64,000 nucleotides of DNA, taken from Cordylochernes scorpioides. Lineage: Eukaryota > Arthropoda > Arachnida > Pseudoscorpiones > Chernetidae. Under the pieces are notes generated by a model. The model was given only the letters and a program-made list of their open reading frames with translations. It was not told the origin of the DNA and searched no databases. The position numbers were made by a program, and so were the translations under genes. The stretch lies in assembly GCA_030710605.1 (NCBI GenBank), contig CP092870.1, positions 96,500,592 to 96,564,591 of the forward strand. The letters run 5' to 3'. This document shows positions 56,549 to 64,000 of this stretch, in pieces. The stretch's first letter is position 1, and the number at the start of each line of letters is the position of its first letter.

Positions 56549-56720
56549 CAGTCGAACTTGGATAATTCGAACCCCAAGGGACCATAAAAAAATTCGAATT
56601 ATCCAAAAATTCGAATTAAAAACGGAAATTCTATTTATAGGAAATTCTAGGGACCAAGATAAATATTCGAATAAAAGAGGTTTTCGAATTAAAGAAGTTC
56701 GAATTATCCAAGTTCTACTG
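56549..56720. mobile_element. pogo-like MITE, 172 bp
   Basis: CAGTCGAACTTGGATAATTC faces GAATTATCCAAGTTCTACTG, with TA on both sides. The interior is made of AATTCGAA-type inverted phrases. Confidence 0.8.
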
Positions 56721-57467
56721 TAGTACCAAAAACCTTTTTTTTTAAGTTAGGAACCCAGAAATCCGATTCTAAAAATCCAGAAACCGACTTAAAAAACCCA
56801 AAACTAAATTCTAAATCTTATAACCAATGCCAAACATAGATATGGAGCAATCAACGTGAAACCAACAGGACGGTGCAACAATATACTTTCTGTAATATAT
56901 ACTTTCTATCCTCATCCCTCTTACTGTACGCAATATGGACTTTCTGTTATATGTACTTTATAATCTTTTCCCTCTCTTACTGTATAAGTACTTGGGATTT
57001 TCTAATATGTTATTGGTTACTTTATATATTACCGTAATTCTATAATTAAGAAAAACTGACATACACTAAGACGTCGATTGAAAACACAACACTATATTGT
57101 TACACAACACTATTTTGTAGAACTGTATTATTGTAGCGCTACACTCCCGTTATAAGGTAGACGGGAAAGTCAGTCCAATATGGCTGCTGCCCACAGGTCT
57201 ATGTAATCAACGGTCGGCTCCTCAGCAGGTGTGACGTGATTTATGCCTTCAGCTTGGCCCCAATCTGCATAATGTCCGCCATTAATGCCAGCGGGGCTAC
57301 TAATGCACGGCTTCAGGGCAATTTAAAAGTGATTTTCACTTAACTGACCTCCCCATGTATTGGCTGGGATCAACACACTGTTGTACGTGTATCCCCTACA
57401 AGTTTAGAACTGTGCTCTCTGATAGTATATTCATGGTATTAGAGAGCTAGCATATATTACATATAAT
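56721..57467. other. Intergenic
   Basis: The patch 57150-57440 is GC-balanced and non-repetitive within the window, but no open frame or motif was recognised. It could hold a relic exon or a single-copy regulatory stretch. Confidence 0.35.
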
Positions 57468-57530
57468 ATATAGGTTATATTTTAAAATAAAACTACAACC
57501 TTTCGCAATAAGTTTCTTTTATTGTGATAT

Positions 57531-57568
57531 GCGCGAGCTTTCGGGCTGGAGCCGCCCTTCTACAGGCA
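57531..57568 (-). ncRNA. Hammerhead-like motif (class 3, left arm)
   Basis: On the minus strand: GC-CUGUAGA, stem GGGC/GCCC, GAAAGCUC, GCGC. Helix I can pair UGC with GCG. The core has U where CUGANGA has A, so activity is doubtful. Confidence 0.4.
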
Positions 57569-57750
57569 AAATATGAAACATTTGATTCACGAGAGACAGT
57601 TATATACATTTGATTTGTTACAAATTTTAAATAAAATATCAGAAAGAAAAGTATTAAAAAACTACATAAATTATTACTATTTAACTTTGTTTAACAATTG
57701 GAAATAATTTAACCTTAAATTTCAATATTTTAATAAAGTTAAGTTTTAAA

Positions 57751-58347
57751 CTATGAATTGGATAAGCGAGAAATCTGATTTTTGTGGTATGGAATATGAC
57801 AAAATTGTTCTGGGATATCTATTCTACGATTAATGCTATTGTGTTGTTTGGAAATCAGCGATTCAAGGATTAATCTTTCAGATTTGGTGGTTATGTTACT
57901 GTAGTGGCAAGTTGGACTGTCTAAATTAAATTTGTGGCCGGTATTCATGGTATGTTGAAAAATGAGGGATCTTGGATCTTTGGTCTTCATATTGTAAGTA
58001 TGTTCCTTCAATCTTGTCTGTATTTTCCTGCTTGTTTCTCCTACGTATATAGATGGACAATCAATGCATGACACGGAATATATGGCATTTTTCTTCTGAA
58101 GGGGGTTCTGGTCTGTGGTCGATTTTGTGATGGGATTTCTAAGGATATTCCCGATGGTTCTTGGGGTGCGGAAAAAGAACTTGATTCCGTATTTCTTCAT
58201 TTCCAGGGCTATTTTTAAATTGGTTGGTGAATAATCAATATAACAGGTCGTTTTGAAAGTCTGCTGGGTTCTATGATGGGATGGATTGTAACAGTGTTGA
58301 TCGATAAACAGTGGGGGATAGCCAAAATTTCTAAGATTTCTGTAAAT
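57751..58347 (-). pseudogene. Penelope-like endonuclease, left-arm copy (5'-truncated)
   Basis: On the minus strand the frame is open from about 58347 (IYRNLRNFGYPPLFIDQHC) through TQQTFKTTCYIDYSP to the GIY-YIG domain. The first ATG is at 58200. Key features are KKNAIYSVSCIDCPSIYVG with ETSRKIQTRLKEH, that is the GIY-YIG strand pattern, the helix with its conserved R, and later an E in SERLILES. CIDC and CHYS supply cysteine/histidine positions typical of Penelope endonucleases. The domain nicks the target to prime reverse transcription. Lacking the reverse transcriptase, this copy cannot be autonomous, but the domain itself is uninterrupted. Confidence 0.85.
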
Positions 58348-58394
58348 TCACCCATTGCTCCCTCCCCAAATTTAAAGCAATAGAAAGAAATAAT

Positions 58395-58991
58395 ATTTAC
58401 AGAAATCTTAGAAATTTTGGCTATCCCCCACTGTTTATCGATCAACACTGTTACAATCCATCCCATCATAGAACCCAGTAGACTTTCAAAACGACCTGTT
58501 ATATTGATTATTCACCAACCAATTTAAAAATAGCCCTGGAAATGAAGAAATACGGAATCAAGTTCTTTTTCCGCACCCCAAGAACCATCGGGAATATCCT
58601 TAGAAATCCCATCACAAAATCGACCACAGACCAGAACCCCCTTCAGAAGAAAAATGCCATATATTCCATGTCATGCATTGATTGTCCATCTATATACGTA
58701 GGAGAAACAAGCAGGAAAATACAGACAAGATTGAAGGAACATACTTACAATATGAAGACCAAAGATCCAAGATCCCTCATTTTTCAACATACCATGAATA
58801 CCGGCCACAAATTTAATTTAGACAGTCCAACTTGCCACTACAGTAACATAACCACCAAATCTGAAAGATTAATCCTTGAATCGCTGATTTCCAAACAACA
58901 CAATAGCATTAATCGTAGAATAGATATCCCAGAACAATTTTGTCATATTCCATACCACAAAAATCAGATTTCTCGCTTATCCAATTCATAG
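58395..58991 (+). pseudogene. Penelope-like endonuclease, right-arm copy (5'-truncated)
   Basis: It mirrors the left arm. Two differences stand out: IYSM in place of IYSV, and a TAG where the left arm has CAG (TQ*TFKTT), so the frame is interrupted before the first ATG at 58542. From that ATG the 149-residue GIY-YIG region is open to 58991. Its arrangement and near-identity suggest both arms arose in a single event or are kept alike by conversion. Confidence 0.85.
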
Positions 58992-59172
58992 TTTAAAACT
59001 TAACTTTATTAAAATATTGAAATTTAAGGTTAATTATTTCCAATTGTTAAACAAAGTAAAATAGTAATAATTTATGTAGTTTTTTAATACTTTTCTTTCT
59101 GATATTTTATTTAAAATTTGTAACAAATCAAATGTATATAACTGTCTCTCGTGAATCAAATGTTTCATATTT

Positions 59173-59211
59173 TGCCTGTAGAAGGGCGGCTCCAGCCCGA
59201 AAGCTCGCGCA
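59173..59211 (+). ncRNA. Hammerhead-like motif (class 3, right arm)
   Basis: CUGUAGA at 59176-59182, stem GGGC/GCCC, GAAA at 59199-59202, GCUC at 59203-59206. It is the mirror of 57531-57568, with the same A-to-U departure in the core. AGCU forms the self-complementary helix III. Confidence 0.4.
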
Positions 59212-59305
59212 TATCATAATAAAAGAAACTTATTGCGAAAGGTTGTAGTTTTATTTGAAAATTTGTAGCGCAATTTTTTCGTTTACTTCAAATATAGGTT
59301 ATATA

Positions 59306-59465
59306 TGAAACAACAAACGTCTGTTTTTTTTAAAGAAGACAGAGGCTGTTCACACTTGGTTATCTTGTGTGTCTTCAATAAAGGTCACTGTAATATCTTT
59401 CAGAGTTATTATCTGAATCCCGATATACATGTTAAAAGGTACAACTTCCTTAAGTTTGTCCATGA
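59306..59465 (+). mobile_element. TA-MITE copy, left-truncated
   Basis: GTTCACACTTGGTTATCTTG, CACTGTAATATCTTTCAGAG and TTCCTTAAGTTTGTCCATGA match 55933-56131 and the array at 28131. Confidence 0.75.
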
Positions 59466-60462
59466 GGGGAATATATATTATATAATCTAAAATGAAAATA
59501 TATTTTTTAAACATGTATTTTATTTTCATCATTGACTGTTTTACATTTTTGACCATAGATTTAGAAGATACCACTTTTTTTTTAACATTGTTGTAAATAT
59601 GTAGAGTTAAGCTACCTATTTTTTAATTCACGAATATAGAATTCATTTTATAAATTCTATCTTACTGTGATAAATAATTTCCTTCAAGTAATTCAAAATA
59701 AAAACTACTTGATGGGTAAATAATTATCTCTATTCTTTCACGACTGCACCTCCAATTCTATCTTTTTCAACAACAAAGCAAAATAATTCATAACATATAT
59801 ATAAGGATATATGGAAAGTAGGAGGAATTTGTACTTGTACCTAGTAATAAATGGTTACTGAAATATGACCATTTCTATGAATAGGGTTTCAGATATGTGT
59901 TTAGTCAACTATTGAAAGGCAATGTATATTTAAATAGCTTTTGTGGAAATTTAAAATAACAATTCCCCAATATGTTTGAATGAGTGTAGTGTATAAATAA
60001 TTTCAATATACCTAATATTTGTTATATATATATATAACAATTACCATATATTTTGATAAATATATCCAATAAATATTTATACAAGCCCTTTTCAATAATT
60101 CTTCATATTTGAAAAATAATACAATCTATCTCTTCATTTAGTTAGACAAAAAAACGAATTTTAATAATTATTAAAGTTAATATTTGTCTTATTTCTCCCA
60201 GAATGATAACATTGAGAAATCTGGTCAAATATCAATAAATGAATTTCATTGATAGCCTCTCTAATTATTTCAATGGAGTAATTTTCCTTATACTGTTTTT
60301 TTTTTTTTTTTAAAGTAATTTGTTCTCTTTCAAAATATCTTATATACGTTTTACAAAGAATGTCTTTATATATATATATTTTTTCAGTTATTCACATATA
60401 TATTCACAAGAAAGGTTCTTCTAGGATTTAATGGCTACAAATAGAAAGGAATTTTGAAGTTC

Positions 60463-60494
<32 letters not shown>

Positions 60495-60976
60495 ATTCTC
60501 CATATTGGGTTACCCTAACCAAATTCTACTCTCTCCCCAAGAAGTCTAATATTTGTCTTTACTCCTTATTAAAATCTTAAGAGGAGGAAATTTGATATTT
60601 TGATCTTATGGAGGTTCTAAATTGGTATAGAATTTTCTCCTCTCTTTGTGTTGTTGTTTTGAATTTGACACAAAGTGCGCTATTCTATTGGAAAAGATGA
60701 ATTTGACTATATATTTTTTTCGATAAAATAATCCCTTTAATCAATATTAAAATAAAAACATAAAGCCTCCAGGGAAAAGTTTCTTTTTTTTAGGACTTTA
60801 TTTAATTTTAAATCATATTTTATTAGCGTATTAATCATGTAAAAGATTTTCTACCGGGTTTATTTGCCCGAAAGCTCGAGATTTTTTTAATAAAAAATAT
60901 TTTAAAAGAAACTTTTACCTGGAGGCTTTATATATTTTTTATTTTAATATATATTTTTGTTTATTAATTTTAAATA
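59466..60976. other. AT-rich intergenic
   Basis: A segment near 59500-59790 repeats phrases of 39780-40080 (ACATATTTTATTTTCATTGA-type and CACGACTGCACC), so it is another dispersed repeat. An (ATT)n microsatellite lies at 60465-60494. A decayed class 3 end (GCCCGAAAGCTCGAG) is at 60855-60925. Confidence 0.45.
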
Positions 60977-61227
60977 CAGTGGTACCTCGACATACGAGCG
61001 CCTCGACATACGAGTTTTTCGAGATACGAGCCGACGAGCAAGTGATTTTTTGCTTTGAGTTACGAGCGAAATTCGAGATACGAGTTCGCTTCGGTAGTGT
61101 TGAAGATATTAATCTGTGATTTTAAATAGGAATTTTGTATGGGGGGAAATTTGCTTCGAGATACGAGTAATTCAAGATACGAGCAAGGTTGCGGAACGAA
61201 TTAAACTCGTATGTCGAGGTACCACTG
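60977..61227. mobile_element. pogo/Tigger-like MITE, 251 bp
   Basis: CAGTGGTACCTCGACATACG faces CGTATGTCGAGGTACCACTG exactly, with TA on both sides. The interior repeats GAGATACGAG phrases. The perfect TIR suggests recent activity. Confidence 0.9.
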
Positions 61228-62869
61228 TATATATATTTTCTCTGGAAATAAAGTAATTAATACTCGCCTATATAAAACGAGGTATAAAATAGATCAAAAT
61301 GGAATTACTAGAGACTTGGGTTTGTTTTTTATTCTGTTCATATGAAAATTTTGCCTAACTATTAATGTAATTTCACTCAATATTATTGTTTTTTTTTAAA
61401 ACAAATTTCAAAGTTAATTACGATCTTTTTTTTTCATTTATAAATTCAATTGCCAGATATCTTTAAAATGTGCAAATATTTAAATTGTTGTCAATTTGTT
61501 TCTTTCCACATATATCATCAAATATTATCTCTACAGACCTTACTGCAATGAGAAAAGTTATTGAATGAGAGAGCTTGGTTCATATTTCATTATTTAGATA
61601 AGAATCCTTCATGCTTAATACTTTATATATATATATATATATTTAAAATAGAGCAATCCATAAATAAATCTTTAATTAAAAGGCATATATTGGATCAAAA
61701 TAATATATATATGTCGTATCCGTCGTGGTCGAATGGAAGGGCGCGACCGTTGTGCATGTATGCGTCAAAAAAGAACTTGTTCCACACTCGTGAGCGCGCT
61801 GCCTCCCACGTTTATTTTGTACAGATTTATAGATGGAATAATTTGTATTTACATTTTAACATTCTAATTATGGCGGAAATAAATTATGCAAATTGGGCAT
61901 TAGGTAAATTATGACATATATATATAATTTCATATATATTTGAAAAAAAAAAAAAGAAAACATGAATAAATATAAATAGTTCTTAATATTGTGTTTTTAA
62001 TATGATATACAATAAACCAAATAGAAAACTACAGCTAATTTATACGTATTAAATGACGAAGAAATATAGTTCCATATATTTAACGCTTTTAAAATAGCAT
62101 TTTGTGTGTGTCAGTTTTTAAATCGGCCAATGTGTAAAAATACATTTTCCTAGTTTAAAATAGCGACGTTCAATAACAACTCGAACATTGGAAAATTGCA
62201 TCTCTATTTTCTTCTGCCATTTTTTTTTTACGATTTCACTTTCTACAAATATCTGCTGCATTCTTTCTTCTTCTTTTTTTTTATCTTTTTCTCCCTGCCT
62301 ACGATTGGCTGATTTATTTTTCCAGCTGGCTTATTAAAATGGAATTTTTTATTTAACGGTGAATATTATTAAGTTCAATAGTATCTTATTGATATTGATT
62401 TTTTTATTTCTTATTATTACAATCTTTTAACTTTTATATAATAGAGTTATGTGTCAAGGTTTAATAGTTATTTTTTGTGACTTTTTATCTAGTTGTGTGG
62501 GTGTGTTAAATAGTTGTTATTTTTTAGTTATATAACCCTATGCAGACTATTATAATTGCGCTGAACAATAACGCAAATTTTATATGATTATCAATTATTT
62601 TATTTCCAAAGCGCTATATCCCGCAAGGGATACTTGAGCCAAACAAGGAGAAAAGTTTATTTACATAAGTTATTTACATTATTCAACGCATGAAAACATT
62701 AGAGATCCAGATTTTGTAGAAAGTTTAGAATGTATTTACAAAATGAATTGAACTTTAAATATGATTTTTTATCGGAAATCAAATCGTTAAGTTCACAATA
62801 ATAAGTTATTATTAGAATATATAGTTATATGATATCAAATATTTATAAAGCCCCATATATATATATTAA
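61228..62869. other. AT-rich intergenic
   Basis: A class 4 end phrase (AAATAGAGCAATCCATAAAT, 61645-61665) is present. The segment 61715-61915 is GC-richer with an open frame (YPSWSNGRARPLC), but has no recognisable motif. A TTGAGCC phrase with TTTATTTACATAA near 62635-62675 resembles family G. Confidence 0.4.
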
Positions 62870-63080
62870 AAATCGAGAAATCCATAATAATATCAATAAA
62901 TAAATAAAAGGCATATATTAGATCTAAATTTATTATTCAATCAATATTTCTAGGGGCAAAACGCCTCTCTTTAAATCAAAGAAAAACGTTGATAAAGAGA
63001 GGTGTTTTGCCCCTAGAAATATTGGTTGAAGAATAAATTTAGATCCAATATATGCCTTTTATTTATTTATATATATATAT
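62870..63080. repeat. Palindromic Penelope-type class 4 element
   Basis: Arms from AATAAATAAAAGGCATATAT to the inverse GCCTTTTATTTATTTATAT. The right arm has UUGAUAAAGAGAGGUG, then CCCCUAGAAAUAUUGG. AUAU is the self-complementary helix III candidate. The core is degenerate. Confidence 0.65.
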
Positions 63081-63900
63081 ATAAATTATCACTTTTTTGT
63101 GATACTCAAATAAAATTAAATATAAATTATTAATTTATATTAATAATCCCAAACATACAGAAAAAATTAATTGTTCAGTTTTTTTATAGCCTGATAAAAA
63201 AATGACATGATATTATCAATCAAAATATTTTCAAAATAATTTTCGAAGCAGTAATTAGAATTCTTCTATTTTATAATACACACTTTAGGAAATAATGAAG
63301 AGTAAGAAAGGAACAAAATGGGTGTAAGGATGTTTATGTCAGTTATTTATTACTTGTATTATATTTTAGAGATGAATATTCTCAATGTATTAATGAATAT
63401 TTAAAATATTTAACGGCAAGATTTAAAATCAAAGCGAAGCTTATAAATCGGCTTTAACCCGTCATACACTTGTCCAAAAACAAACCAAAAATTGGGATAA
63501 CGAACCAGATATTCTTCAATAAAAAATAATGAGGTAAAAGAGTACTCTAAAAAAAAGTAAATTTTAAAATAATATATAAAAATATCTTTTCTTTATGTTG
63601 TTTTTTTGTATAATCTATATATAGCTAGTAAAACGAAAACATACATTATTATTATTTTAAAACTTTTAAGATAGGTTTAATGCAAAATATTATATGAAGA
63701 TTGGTATATAACAAATATAATTTGAATACGTATTTTTTTAAATAAAATATTTGTTAATTCAATAAAAGTATTAAGTTCCTTGATTTTTTTTATTTTGCAC
63801 ATTGTTGAATATTTAGCCTATACCTTCTTTGTATTGTACCTTTAATTGAAAAGAACATGAGGAGAAAATAGGAAGAGTATAATAATGAGAATATTGTAGC
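63081..63900. other. AT-rich intergenic
   Basis: No repeat family or frame recognised. Confidence 0.45.
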
Positions 63901-63964
63901 TCCCCACATTTTAAGAATTCCGGCATTGAGTGAGTGGGGCTACAGTAATCCTCCTCTCTTGCAG

Positions 63965-64000
63965 TAATCACGCCGCCGCAATACCGCACCAAGTGAGGTG
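63965..64000 (+). other. Possible start of an exon at the window edge
   Basis: CCTCCTCTCTTGCAG precedes a GC-rich stretch (CACGCCGCCGCAATACCGC). A GTGAGG donor-like string follows within 30 bases. Joined to the K2P exon in the required phase it does not continue the expected YGN filter, so it is probably not K2P exon 2. Confidence 0.2.

Larger units (their letters stand above)
57481..59291. mobile_element. Penelope-like element: head-to-head inverted 3' halves, 13-bp target duplication
   Basis: Two nearly identical arms (57485 to about 58350 and about 58392 to 59256) face outwards, each encoding the same GIY-YIG protein. The loop is about 45 bp. A one-sided extension (59257-59291) follows the right arm. 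ATATAGGTTATAT is duplicated at 57468-57480 and 59292-59304. The reverse transcriptase core is absent; both arms start within the segment just before the endonuclease. Inverted copies are known for Penelope-like elements. Confidence 0.85.

Noticed and set aside
58215-58469. 84-codon frame across the palindrome centre
   Set aside because: It is the antisense of the Penelope arms joined through the loop.
61561-61914. 117-codon frame
   Set aside because: The first half is TA microsatellite and a repeat end. The second half has no recognisable domain.
63965-64000. Second K2P exon at the window end
   Set aside because: In the phase set by the exon 1 donor it meets a TGA after a few codons and does not give the expected filter residues.

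Overview
This window is AT-rich eukaryotic DNA from an invertebrate. Evidence is a TADA3 homologue with animal-type motifs, a two-pore potassium channel exon with a GT splice donor, a nuclear tRNA-Val with a poly-T terminator, and an R1-like LINE, mariner, Tc1, pogo-type, Helitron and Penelope-like elements. An arthropod is the best guess; a copepod such as a sea louse would fit the composition and repeats, but this is inference and not shown by the sequence.

Only three host genes are well supported. TADA3 (1474-2742, +) is a full-length single-exon adaptor subunit of SAGA/ATAC histone acetyltransferase complexes. A tRNA-Val(AAC) gene lies at 11001-11073 (-). The first coding exon of a K2P potassium channel (30268-30724, +) sits in a GC/CpG-rich island and ends inside the first selectivity filter; no later exon was found in the remaining 33 kb. 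A tandem array at 11998-13760 has about 26 copies of a 68-69 bp unit, each carrying a splice-acceptor-like sequence followed by the same codons, and it runs into a plausible terminal exon that stops at 13813.

Most of the rest is transposon sequence. Autonomous-type elements are an apparently intact mariner (24500-25824), a broken mariner (34655-35953), a Tc1 element broken by one stop codon (52342-53833), a 5'-truncated R1-like LINE (41964-44475, -) and two facing Penelope 3' ends encoding a GIY-YIG domain (57481-59291). Non-autonomous families include a tRNA-derived SINE, a roughly 400 bp repeat here called family B, pogo-type and mariner-type MITEs, fold-back MITEs (families D and E), Helitrons, and a 199 bp TA-flanked MITE that also forms a tandem array.

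The most interesting system is a set of palindromic, Penelope-related retroposons. Several carry a hammerhead-ribozyme core in one or both arms, have a non-palindromic extension of about 25-35 bp on one side only, and are flanked by 8-14 bp target-site duplications. Their predicted helix III is a 4-nt self-complementary sequence (ACGU, AGCU or AUAU) that co-varies between families, which suggests ribozymes that work as dimers. Nested insertions let several element boundaries be read directly from this one window.
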